Source: Leptospiraceae bacterium (GTDB taxonomy: Bacteria; Spirochaetota; Leptospiria; Leptospirales; Leptonemataceae). Taken from it: a stretch of 33,323 nucleotides of DNA. The translations under genes were made by a program, and so were the position numbers. The DNA is taken from contig BPKM01000013.1 in assembly GCA_026005135.1 (NCBI GenBank), forward strand, positions 1 through 33,323, read 5' to 3'. Positions 25,346 through 33,305 of this stretch are shown here, in pieces; within the stretch, counting starts at the first letter, position 1, and every line of letters begins with the position of its first letter. A model generated the notes under the pieces. It saw only the letters and a program-made list of their open reading frames with translations. It ran no database searches and was not told where the DNA came from.

Positions 25346-27211
25346 TTATTTTTTTGGGTTTAAATCCCATATTTTTATTACATACCAACCACCAGATGCT
25401 ATATATCTTCCATCAGGAGAAAAAGATACAGAATTAACAAAACCTTTATGCCCTTCTAAAGTTTTTATTAACTTTCCTGTTCCTACTTCCCATAGCTTTA
25501 TTGTTTCATCCCAACTTCCAGATGCTATATATCTTCCATCAGGAGAAAAAGATACAGAATTAACAAAATCTTTATGCCCTTCTAAAGTTTTTATTAACTT
25601 TCCTGTTCCTACTTCCCATAGCTTTATTGTTTTATCCCAACTACCAGAGGCTATATATCTTCCATCAGGAGAAAAAGATACAGAATAAACAGAATATTCA
25701 TGCCCTTCTAAAGTTTTTATTAACTTTCCTGTTCCTACTTCCCATAGCTTTATTGTTTCATCCCAACTTCCAGAGGCTATATATCTTCCATCAGGAAAAA
25801 AAGATACAGAACTAACAGAATCTTTATGCCCTTCTAAAGTTTTTATTAACTTTCCTGTTCCTACTTCCCATAGCTTTATTGTTTCATCACCACTACCAGA
25901 GGCTATATATCTTCCATCAGGAGAAAAAGATACAGATTTAACAGAACCTTTATGCCCTTCTAAAGTTTTTATTAACTTTCCTGTTCCTACTTCCCATAGC
26001 TTTATTGTTTCATCACCACTACCAGAGGCTATATATCTTCCATCAGGAGAAAAAGATACAGAATAAACAGAACCTTTATGCCCTTCTAAAGTTTTTATTA
26101 ACTTTCCTGTTCCTACTTCCCATAGCTTTATTGTTTCATCACCACTACCAGAGGCTATATATCTTCCATCAGGAGAAAAAGATACAGATTTAACAGAACC
26201 TTTATGCCCTTCTAAAGTTTTTATTAACTTTCCTGTTCCTACTTCCCATAGCTTTATTGTTTCATCATCACTACCAGAGGCTATATATCTTCCATCAGGA
26301 GAAAAAGATACAGAATTAACAAAATCTTTATGCCCTTCTAAAGTTTTTATTAACTTTCCTGTTCCTACTTCCCATAGCTTTATTGTTTTATCATCACTAC
26401 CAGAGGCTAAATACCTTCCATCGGGAGAAAAAGATACAGAATTAACAGAATATTCATGCCCTTCTAAGATTCGTATTAACTTTCCTGTTCCTACTTCCCA
26501 TAGCTTTATTGTTCTATCATCACTACCAGAGGCTATATATCTTCCATCAGGAGAAAAAGATACAGAATTAACAGAATCTTTATGCCCTTCTAAAGTTTTT
26601 ATTAACTTTCCTGTTCCTACTTCCCATAGCTTTATTGTTCTATCATCACTACCAGAGGCTATATATCTTCCATCAGGAGAAAAAGATACAGAACTAACAA
26701 AATCTTTATGCCCTTCTAAAGTTTTTATTAACTTTCCTGTTCCTACTTCCCATAGCTTTATTGTTTCATCACCACTACCAGAGGCTATATATCTTCCATC
26801 AGGAGAAAAAGATACAGAATTAACAGAATATTCATGCCCTTCTAAGATTCGTATTAACTTTCCTGTTCCTACTTCCCATAGCTTTATTGTTTTATCCCAA
26901 CTACCAGAGGCTAAATACCTTCCATCGGGAGAAAAAGATACAGATTTAACAGAATCTTTATGCCCTTCTAAGATTCGTATTAACTTTCCTGTTCCTACTT
27001 CCCATATTGCTATGAATCCCTGCAAACTACCAGAGGCAAAAAATTTTCCATCAGAAGAAAAAGAGACTGTATTAACAGAACCAAAATCTAAAACTAAAGT
27101 TAAATATAACTCTGGATTAATTTTGGTTTGTGCATTAATAGAGGATTTTAGTAATATTATAATAAAAAAATAAAATGCTATAAATAACAAATTTTTTCTT
27201 TTACTTAACAT
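25346..27211 (-). CDS. Exported 14-blade WD40 repeat protein
   Basis: This 621-residue protein has a signal peptide (MLSKRKNLLFIAFYFF and on, cut after SINA) followed only by WD40 repeats. I count 14 of 42 residues, enough for two seven-bladed propellers. Blades are nearly identical: SVSFSPDGRYIASGS, then TIKLWEVGTGKLIKTLEGH. They differ mainly at HKDS/HEYS/HKDF/HKGS and SWDK/SGDE/SDDR, positions on the propeller face. Blade 1 (SLQGFIAIW) and blade 14 (GGWYVIKIWDLN) are divergent. I start at ATG 27211; a TTG 13 codons earlier is not kept in the duplicate at 32073, where a base difference breaks that frame. No enzyme domain. Probably a periplasmic or surface binding protein. Confidence 0.82.
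   Translation of the reverse strand: MLSKRKNLLFIAFYFFIIILLKSSINAQTKINPELYLTLVLDFGSVNTVSFSSDGKFFASGSLQGFIAIWEVGTGKLIRILEGHKDSVKSVSFSPDGRYLASGSWDKTIKLWEVGTGKLIRILEGHEYSVNSVSFSPDGRYIASGSGDETIKLWEVGTGKLIKTLEGHKDFVSSVSFSPDGRYIASGSDDRTIKLWEVGTGKLIKTLEGHKDSVNSVSFSPDGRYIASGSDDRTIKLWEVGTGKLIRILEGHEYSVNSVSFSPDGRYLASGSDDKTIKLWEVGTGKLIKTLEGHKDFVNSVSFSPDGRYIASGSDDETIKLWEVGTGKLIKTLEGHKGSVKSVSFSPDGRYIASGSGDETIKLWEVGTGKLIKTLEGHKGSVYSVSFSPDGRYIASGSGDETIKLWEVGTGKLIKTLEGHKGSVKSVSFSPDGRYIASGSGDETIKLWEVGTGKLIKTLEGHKDSVSSVSFFPDGRYIASGSWDETIKLWEVGTGKLIKTLEGHEYSVYSVSFSPDGRYIASGSWDKTIKLWEVGTGKLIKTLEGHKDFVNSVSFSPDGRYIASGSWDETIKLWEVGTGKLIKTLEGHKGFVNSVSFSPDGRYIASGGWYVIKIWDLNPKK
25380..27090 (-). repeat. 126-bp tandem repeats encoding WD40 blades
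   Basis: Fourteen units of 126 bp, the inner twelve nearly identical in DNA as well as protein, including silent positions. This implies recent expansion or continuing gene conversion; copy number is likely to vary between strains and to be hard to assemble. Confidence 0.85.
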
Positions 27212-27584
27212 ATTTTTATTTCTTACTATTTTTAATATTATTTTTTTCAAGTATTTTTTAATTGTTTAAGAATTTATAATAAAAATTTCATGATTTTTTA
27301 TACTGGCTTTACTTTACAAGTTCTAATATTTTTTATATAAAAATCAATAATGGATTAATAAAACATATTCGCATTTTTATCAAATCAATCTATATATTTT
27401 AAAATTTTTGGCTATAAAAATGAATTTGTAATAAGATATTTTTACTAAAAACTTTAAGTTGCAAAATACCAGTCCTATTAGATTTTGGAATTAGATATGA
27501 AGTATATAACCAGAGAAAATTTTTATTATATAATCGGAAAAATTTTATTTAGTTATCGAAAATATAAATTGGATAAAAGAATTT
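27025..27584. repeat. Long direct repeat, left copy (duplicated WD40/hydrolase promoter region)
   Basis: It runs from the first WD40 blade, through the signal-peptide coding part and the divergent intergenic region, to codon 29-30 of the hydrolase. It matches 31884-32448 with only scattered substitutions and small indels. The intergenic part (27212-27496) holds no gene and must contain divergent promoters, which I cannot place reliably in such AT-rich sequence. The match stops abruptly after ATAAAAGAATTT at 27584. Confidence 0.88.
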
Positions 27585-27703
27585 GCCGAAGGCAATTTGG
27601 GAAAATATTTGATTTCCATTTTATCCACTGCTGTGCGCTGTACCGTACCATCTTTCTTGCTCCTGCAAATACCATTGGTCTGTATCGTCATAACCATATC
27701 TAG
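27497..27703 (+). pseudogene. Truncated 5' fragment of the alpha/beta hydrolase gene
   Basis: The first 29 codons (MKYITRENFYYIIGKILFSY and on to DKR) match the intact hydrolase at 32361. After 27584 the frame continues into unrelated DNA (RQFGKIFDFHFIHCC…) to a stop at 27701-27703, without hydrolase motifs. It is the left-hand remnant created when the Dam-HerA-NurA segment was inserted. Its last bases overlap the nurA stop on the other strand. Confidence 0.75.
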
Positions 27704-29001
27704 ATACCTCTTGCCTCTGCGAAAATTTTAAGAATTTGTGTCGAAGGATAAGTTGAGAGGGAAGCAATGCCATTACCAAGTTCAATAGGCAAAAGTGCCC
27801 CTTCGTATCTATTACTTAAAATAGTTGGTAAGGTTTCAAAAATATTTTCTACTCCTATTAAATCATAAATCTGCGGATTCTCCATGAATTCGCCTGTTGG
27901 AATATTTAGCACCATTTGATGAAAATTATTAAGTTTCACAAAAACCTTTGCTCCATAATTCGTATCTTTGCCGTATGGAGCACCTGTAATCGGCCTATGT
28001 TGAATCTCTTCCTTTATATATTGATTACTTGGAATAAATATATGACCCTCTGGAGCATTTCTACCAATTAGTTCTAAATGTTCACAAAATCTACCAGTCT
28101 TTTCTTGACCAATAATATGTATAGGATACCCTTGCTCTTTTGCATGCTTTATGAACCTGCGGATAGGATTTACAAGTTTTGAATATTGGGCTCGAATTGC
28201 TAAAGGGCCATCTTTCACAAAAAGGCATTTAGAGAGAATATCTTTGTTTTTTTCCCAATAATACCGAACGCCAGTGAACAACAATAATACTTCATGAATA
28301 TTCATATATGCCATTGCTACCGAATTTGGCGCGGAATCCGGAGCCATTTCCAAGTGAAAACCAAGCATATCAGTAATAAATAGTTCTCCTTTGCATTTAG
28401 GGCAATTGCCTTTTTCAGCATCGTATGGAAGTGTAGCAACAGTTTCTTCACAATGAGGACACTCAAAAATGGGCAATCCTTTCCGTTTTCCATCCCACTT
28501 TTCATATGCAATCCATTTAAGTGTTTCTAAAGCTTCGCCATCTAAATCTAACTTTAAAGAGTCAAAAATAATTTTTCTTATGGCGTGATATGAACTTACT
28601 CCTGGGATAGATACATGTTGCAAAGGAAAAACTGTTGCATGGTATAAAGCCGAATCTGAAAGAATATCACGTAGCGCAAATGGATGTGGTGATTCTTTAT
28701 CTATTTTAGAAAGGGCAAATTGATCAATTCTTAAAAGTGCTGTTTTTACGAAAGCAAGCCTTTTATATGGTGGGCTCTCGGATTCAATTGGTTGCATCGC
28801 CCCATCTATGCCAAATACAATTGATAAAGGGATTCCTCCTGTTGGAATTGCCTGCCAATTAGGATTTTTAGATGGAATATTAAAAGTTGGTTCTTCAAAA
28901 CTTTTAATGAGTTTGTTTACAAGTTCACTTTTGAGAACCTCAAGATGACCTAAACGACTTGCTCTTTCAGCTGGTAGTCTTTGTCCTGCTTTGTATGTCA
29001 T
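27700..29001 (-). CDS. NurA-like nuclease with zinc ribbon
   Basis: This 433-residue protein has the NurA 5'-3' nuclease plan: a first motif FGIDGAMQPI (Asp66) after a helical N-terminus, and FVKDGPLAIR (Asp264) in the middle, both of which hold metal-binding Asp. A zinc ribbon lies between them (CPHC at 181-184 and CPKC at 200-203). A C-terminal part includes HIIGQEKTGRFCEHL. NurA works with HerA, in archaea for end resection and in some bacterial mobile clusters for defence. It starts two bases after the herA stop, so the pair is one operon. Family call is from motifs; D-to-A tests and profile search would settle it. Confidence 0.75.
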   Translation of the reverse strand: MTYKAGQRLPAERASRLGHLEVLKSELVNKLIKSFEEPTFNIPSKNPNWQAIPTGGIPLSIVFGIDGAMQPIESESPPYKRLAFVKTALLRIDQFALSKIDKESPHPFALRDILSDSALYHATVFPLQHVSIPGVSSYHAIRKIIFDSLKLDLDGEALETLKWIAYEKWDGKRKGLPIFECPHCEETVATLPYDAEKGNCPKCKGELFITDMLGFHLEMAPDSAPNSVAMAYMNIHEVLLLFTGVRYYWEKNKDILSKCLFVKDGPLAIRAQYSKLVNPIRRFIKHAKEQGYPIHIIGQEKTGRFCEHLELIGRNAPEGHIFIPSNQYIKEEIQHRPITGAPYGKDTNYGAKVFVKLNNFHQMVLNIPTGEFMENPQIYDLIGVENIFETLPTILSNRYEGALLPIELGNGIASLSTYPSTQILKIFAEARGI

Positions 29002-29003
29002 GG

Positions 29004-31004
29004 TTATTTTTCTCCCTGTTTAATTGGTTCAAATTTCTGTGCTTGAATAGGTACTACGAAACGATGCGAACGGGTAAGCATTCTTATATATCCGATGGTT
29101 TTTGCCTGAAGAATGTCATCTTTTAAACTTTCGTATGCAATATTTACTTTGGCAAGCATATTAACATCGTCTCGGGATGCCAGATGAGCTACAAAAAAAT
29201 TCTCTGTTTGTGCCAACAGGTCTTTATTAATGGTTGATGGTGACTGAGTAGAATACACCATCCCAATATGATATTTTGCCCCTTCTTTTGCTAAACGGCT
29301 ATAAATTGTGGTAACATCTCCAGATTGTGGAAATAAATTGTGTGCTTCTTCAAAATACAGTTGTATGAAATGATTACCTAACTTGTTGTTGGAAAATTTA
29401 TCAACTTGATGTCTGAATACTGCAAGTGAGAGTTCATCAGAAAAATAACTCATTACTTCTGGATTGGCGTTCCCGAGATCAAGGATTACTGTCATTCCAG
29501 AATCTAAATGTTGAATAATCTCATTTATAAAATCGCTCGCGCTTAGGTCATGGTAAATTCTATACGGTTGGATAAGTGATGTTCCGCTTCTTCCTGGCAG
29601 TGGTTCTAAAAATTCTAATAGAGCAATATCGTCGGGATCAAACAAGGAATTTCCCGAAGCTGTAGTAAGGCTTTGATGATTTGGTTTTGCGCGTCTAAAT
29701 CGATTTATTATTTCTAATTCTCTAACTAATTCGTCGAGTGTATTAGGATGTGAAGGGGTAGGATTTATGTTTTCTGAGGAATAAGCTTCATCTCTTAAAG
29801 ACTGACTGAAACCTGGATTAAACCTGCTAGCAGGCTTACCTGTAGGAGCGACTGCTCTAAGTCTTTGTTCATCTACAGAATATCCAGCCTTTTTTAGAAT
29901 CGCCCAAAAAATTTGAACTTTTCTAAGTGCTCTGGCTTGGTCACCACCTGGTGGTAAATTTTTAATTTCTTCAAGAGAAGGCAATTCTACACTAATAAAG
30001 CTCTTTATATATCCTGATGCTCTACCATCTTGTTCGAGTAAGCTACCAATTATAGGTTTGGACTTTTCAGGATGTTCATAGAAATTAACCTTTAATGGTC
30101 GCGACGGTGTTGATGGTTTTGGTGTCAAAGCATAAACAAAGCATCGGTTTGGATATGCACTTCTTAATGAATAACTATTATCTTGTGGGTTATCATTTGC
30201 ATATTCTCCATTTATATCAAATATGAGTTGTCCAACGTTTTTTGTGTCTTTTGTTGTTTCAATTAAACTTTGTGCTATTAATTTAACTACATTGCTTTTT
30301 CCTAACCGTGTTTTACCAAACATAGCTGTTCGTGTTCCCATAAAATCTTTTGTGGAAACATAAACTATAACACGTGGTAGAGGTTTATCTGGTAGAGGTA
30401 GCCTACATTCTGTCAACCTCAAATTTCCTATGGCAAAACGATTTTCCTTAGGAACCATTGAGTTTACGATGAGATCCAGTAAATAATCATCAGAAGCATA
30501 AACCCGATATTTATGTGCACTAACAAAGTTATTTAAATCCCCTGAAAATTCTACTTCATCAATTTTTTCAGGATGAGGATAAAACATCCCAATAACTTCT
30601 GTTTTAAGTGCTCCCCATTGTAGCTCACTCTGAGTAAAAATATCGAGTTCTGGCATAGATTTTTTCTGTAGATCAAAATATGTCTGCTGAACTTCTTTTG
30701 AAAGAGGAGTGGGTGCCGCCTCCAAAACCCGCAACAATGTGAAATGAGGAGGTAATGTATCGTAACTAGCTGGCACCATTATAAGTAAAGAATTTCTAGG
30801 CACTCCACCTACTGCAATCTTGAAAGGGTCGGATGTAATAATTGTAACTGTATCATACCCTATTTCAAGCACATATCCAACGAATCGCATCTTATCATAC
30901 TGCTTTGCTTGTTCATATGCCTTTTCTTGGTCTAGAAACTTTTGCAAACCCCTCAGGGGATGATTTTGCATAGCCGCCTTTTCAAAAAATTCTCTCATTT
31001 CCAT
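29004..31004 (-). CDS. HerA-like hexameric ATPase/DNA translocase
   Basis: This 666-residue protein has an N-terminal beta-barrel part (about 40-110, HAS-barrel-like: MRFVGYVLEIGYDTVTIITSD). It has a Walker A motif GKTRLGKS (230-237), DINGEYAND soon after, and Walker B LYFEEAHNL (549-557). The STQSP sensor (about 587-591) and an arginine-containing C-terminus complete the HerA/FtsK-like RecA fold. A ~200-residue insertion between the Walker motifs holds a Pro/Ser-rich stretch. It would pump DNA for the NurA-like nuclease. Its start codon lies within the end of the methyltransferase gene (10-base overlap) and its stop is two bases from nurA. Confidence 0.82.
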   Translation of the reverse strand: MEMREFFEKAAMQNHPLRGLQKFLDQEKAYEQAKQYDKMRFVGYVLEIGYDTVTIITSDPFKIAVGGVPRNSLLIMVPASYDTLPPHFTLLRVLEAAPTPLSKEVQQTYFDLQKKSMPELDIFTQSELQWGALKTEVIGMFYPHPEKIDEVEFSGDLNNFVSAHKYRVYASDDYLLDLIVNSMVPKENRFAIGNLRLTECRLPLPDKPLPRVIVYVSTKDFMGTRTAMFGKTRLGKSNVVKLIAQSLIETTKDTKNVGQLIFDINGEYANDNPQDNSYSLRSAYPNRCFVYALTPKPSTPSRPLKVNFYEHPEKSKPIIGSLLEQDGRASGYIKSFISVELPSLEEIKNLPPGGDQARALRKVQIFWAILKKAGYSVDEQRLRAVAPTGKPASRFNPGFSQSLRDEAYSSENINPTPSHPNTLDELVRELEIINRFRRAKPNHQSLTTASGNSLFDPDDIALLEFLEPLPGRSGTSLIQPYRIYHDLSASDFINEIIQHLDSGMTVILDLGNANPEVMSYFSDELSLAVFRHQVDKFSNNKLGNHFIQLYFEEAHNLFPQSGDVTTIYSRLAKEGAKYHIGMVYSTQSPSTINKDLLAQTENFFVAHLASRDDVNMLAKVNIAYESLKDDILQAKTIGYIRMLTRSHRFVVPIQAQKFEPIKQGEK

Positions 31005-31825
31005 ACCTCCGGTTTATAATTACAAATTAATACTTCACCTGAATTTTTTGCCAATACGCCTATTTTTTCCCCTGTTCCTACAAGAATTGGAAAAACATAA
31101 TTTTGAGGAAATAAATCTAAAATATCAGGATGAGAGGATATGGTCATAGACCATTTTACACCCCTATTTGATGCTCTTTTTAAGACTTTTGCAAGCCTTT
31201 GATATTCAGAAAAACTAAATTTGCTATATAGATAATGACTATGGAGAAGTTCTCGTTCCCCGGGCTTGTAAGGAGGATCAAGAAAAATAAAATCTCCTTC
31301 TGTGCTTAAATCTATTATTTCTTCAAAATCAGCACATCTTAGCACAGCTGGTTTTAACCTATTGGATACTTCTTTTAAAATCTCTTGGTTAATTATCCAT
31401 CGTCTATCTTGGCCACCATATCCGACATTAAATTCTCCTTTTGAATTATGTCTCCACATACCTTTAAAACAGGTCCTATTTAAATAAAGTATTCTTGCTG
31501 CTCTAAATGCCAAATTTCTTCCTTTAACTTTAATCGAACGAATTTCGTAGTATGCTTCCTTAGTTTTTGGGAAATTTTTGTATATTTTCCAAACTTCTAA
31601 TGGATAACGTCGTATTCCACGATATAAATCAATAAGTTCAGGGTTAATATCTGCTAATAAAGCTCGTTTAGGATTTAATGCAAAAAATACAGCGCCGCTT
31701 CCTAAAAATGGTTCTATAAATTTGCCCTTTATTAGTTCTCTTGAAGGTAAAAAGGGAACTATATAATTTAAAATCCTCTGTTTTCCTCCAGGATACCGTA
31801 TAAAATTCACTTTCCCCGTTTTCAT
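30995..31825 (-). CDS. Dam-family adenine-N6 DNA methyltransferase
   Basis: A 276-residue D12-class methyltransferase with RYPGGKQR at the start, AdoMet-binding FIEPFLGSGAVFF (about 37-49), NRTCFKGMWRHN…GEFNVGYGG in the middle and the catalytic DPPY (about 180-183). It methylates adenine N6, probably in a short palindrome; the site cannot be read from the sequence. It is the first gene of the operon, and its ATG overlaps the stop of the WD40 fragment (ATGA at 31822-31825), which suggests translational coupling. Next to HerA and NurA, it could mark self DNA so that the nuclease attacks unmarked DNA; this is inference. Confidence 0.88.
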   Translation of the reverse strand: MKTGKVNFIRYPGGKQRILNYIVPFLPSRELIKGKFIEPFLGSGAVFFALNPKRALLADINPELIDLYRGIRRYPLEVWKIYKNFPKTKEAYYEIRSIKVKGRNLAFRAARILYLNRTCFKGMWRHNSKGEFNVGYGGQDRRWIINQEILKEVSNRLKPAVLRCADFEEIIDLSTEGDFIFLDPPYKPGERELLHSHYLYSKFSFSEYQRLAKVLKRASNRGVKWSMTISSHPDILDLFPQNYVFPILVGTGEKIGVLAKNSGEVLICNYKPEVWK

Positions 31826-32073
31826 TTTATGGAACCCCTAAATTTGCTGAATGGCATGGCGTATAACTTTATAGTATAATCCCAACTACCAGAGGCAAAA
31901 AATTTTCCATCAGAAGAAAAAGAGACTGTATTAACAGAACCAAAATTTAAAATTAAAGTTAAATATAACTCTGGATTTATTTTGGTTTGTGCATTAATAG
32001 AGGATTTTAATAAAATTGTAATAAAAAAATAAAATACTATAATAAGTAATAAATTTCTTCTTTTACTTAACAT
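31822..32073 (-). pseudogene. Truncated WD40 gene 5' fragment fused upstream of the methyltransferase
   Basis: This 83-residue frame begins MLSKRRNLLLIIVFYFF, the same signal peptide as the complete WD40 protein, and keeps one blade (FGSVNTVSFSSDGKFFASGS, then WDYTIKLY). It runs 12 residues into foreign DNA and stops at TGA overlapping the methyltransferase ATG. The blade's end (SWDYTIKL) resembles inner blades more than blade 1 of the complete gene, so this is not a plain copy of the left one. It may serve as a translated leader for the Dam-HerA-NurA operon. Confidence 0.7.
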
Positions 32074-32448
32074 ATTTCTTATTTCTTACTATTTTTAATA
32101 TTATTTTTTTCAAGTATTTTTTAATTGTTTAAGAATTTATAATAAAAATTTCATGATTTTTTTATGTCGTCTTTACTTTGCAAGTTCTTATATTTTTTAT
32201 ATAAAAATCAACAATGGATTTATAAAACATATTCGCATTTTTATCAAATCAATCTATATATTTTAAAATTTTTGGCCATAAAATTGAATTTGTAATAAGA
32301 TATTTTTACTAAAAACTTTAAGTTGCAAAATACCAGTCCTATTAGATTTTGGAATTAGATATGAAGTATATAACTAAAGAAAATTTTTATTATATAATCG
32401 GAAAAATTTTATTTAGCTATCGAAAATATAAATTGGATAAAAGAATTT
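31884..32448. repeat. Long direct repeat, right copy
   Basis: Matches 27025-27584. The noncoding part (32074-32360) holds no gene. On this side the minus-strand promoter reads into the Dam-HerA-NurA operon and the plus-strand promoter reads into the intact hydrolase. Confidence 0.88.
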
Positions 32449-33305
32449 TAAAACAGGGTTTTTATTTAAATGCTCCTATCTTCGAAGGGATAAAAGTTTA
32501 TTATTATACAAATTTTAAAAATAAACCAGATCCAGAAAAAAAACATCTTGTATTATTACATGGTTTTTTAGATAGCTCCCATACTTTTAGAAAAATATTA
32601 TCATATATAAAAAATGACTTCAATGTTTATATAATTGATATTCCGGGGCATGGTAAAACAAAAGTTCCTTATATAAGAGAATTATGGCAAATATCTACTT
32701 TAACAAGAGGTTTATATCGCTTTATTTATGAATATTTAAATTTACAATTTCCCATTCTTTTAACCCATAGTATGGGAGGTTTTTTAGTATTTCATATGTT
32801 AAAATATGCCCAAAAAAGAGGAGACTTCCCAGAAAAATTCAATTGTATTTTATTTGCTATTGCTCCTGGAATGTTAAGATTCGAAGAATCCTTACGAGAA
32901 AAAAATATGCGATTATTTTTTCCTTCTACCATAGAAGATATTGATAATTTATTGCAACATATCTTTCCAGTCCAGATGCCAGAAATTCCTATTTTTGTAA
33001 AATATTATCTTTTAAGAGAATGGAACCATCCCGGAATGAAATATTTAACACAAAATACCTTAGAAAACGAAGACGAAATATTCTATACAGAAACACTTCT
33101 TAAAAAAAATCCTCAACCCCATAAAACCTATTTTATATGGGGAACGGAAGATAAAATTGTTCCTTTAAAATATGCTAAAAAGCTACTAAAACTTGTAAAA
33201 AATTCTAAACTTATAACAATCGAAAATACAGGGCATACGCCCCATTCTGAACGCCCAGAAGCCTTTTTTACAGCAATCCAAAAGTATTTATATTTGTATA
33301 AATGA
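32361..33305 (+). CDS. Alpha/beta-hydrolase fold protein
   Basis: This 314-residue hydrolase of the alpha/beta fold has the oxyanion-hole segment VLLHGFLDSSHTF, the nucleophile elbow THSMGG (Ser137), WGTEDKIVPL (Asp264) and NTGHTPHSERP (His292), so the Ser-Asp-His triad is complete. IDIPGHGKT also fits the family. I start at ATG 32361; a TTG four codons earlier is in frame. No signal peptide, although residues 10-20 are hydrophobic. Esterase, lipase or C-C hydrolase activity cannot be told apart by sequence alone. The gene was originally divergent from the WD40 gene; a truncated start of it remains at 27497. Confidence 0.85.
   Translation: MKYITKENFYYIIGKILFSYRKYKLDKRILKQGFYLNAPIFEGIKVYYYTNFKNKPDPEKKHLVLLHGFLDSSHTFRKILSYIKNDFNVYIIDIPGHGKTKVPYIRELWQISTLTRGLYRFIYEYLNLQFPILLTHSMGGFLVFHMLKYAQKRGDFPEKFNCILFAIAPGMLRFEESLREKNMRLFFPSTIEDIDNLLQHIFPVQMPEIPIFVKYYLLREWNHPGMKYLTQNTLENEDEIFYTETLLKKNPQPHKTYFIWGTEDKIVPLKYAKKLLKLVKNSKLITIENTGHTPHSERPEAFFTAIQKYLYLYK

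Larger units (their letters stand above)
27585..31863 (-). mobile_element. Inserted Dam-HerA-NurA module between direct repeats
   Basis: This ~4.3 kb of DNA is absent from the ancestral WD40-hydrolase junction inferred from the flanking repeats. It holds three minus-strand genes with almost no gaps and is visibly less AT-rich than its surroundings (two 60-base samples, 28141-28200 and 30121-30180, have 40% and 33% G+C). No integrase, transposase or tRNA is present. The boundary on the right is approximate because WD40-like coding reaches to about 31864. Confidence 0.65.

Noticed and set aside
25380..27090. Regular direct repeats that might be a CRISPR array
   Set aside because: The period is 126 bp with no unique spacers, and one minus-strand frame reads WD40 blades throughout. 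The plus-strand frames over the same stretch (YLPSGEKDTE-type repeats) are shadows of the repeats.
27212..27250. Longer WD40 protein beginning at TTG 27250
   Set aside because: In the duplicate at 32073 a one-base difference breaks this upstream frame, while the signal peptide from ATG 27211 is kept in both.
28317..28511. 64-codon minus-strand ORF inside nurA
   Set aside because: It is in another frame of the nurA zinc-ribbon region, which is conserved in the main frame, and has no ribosome site.
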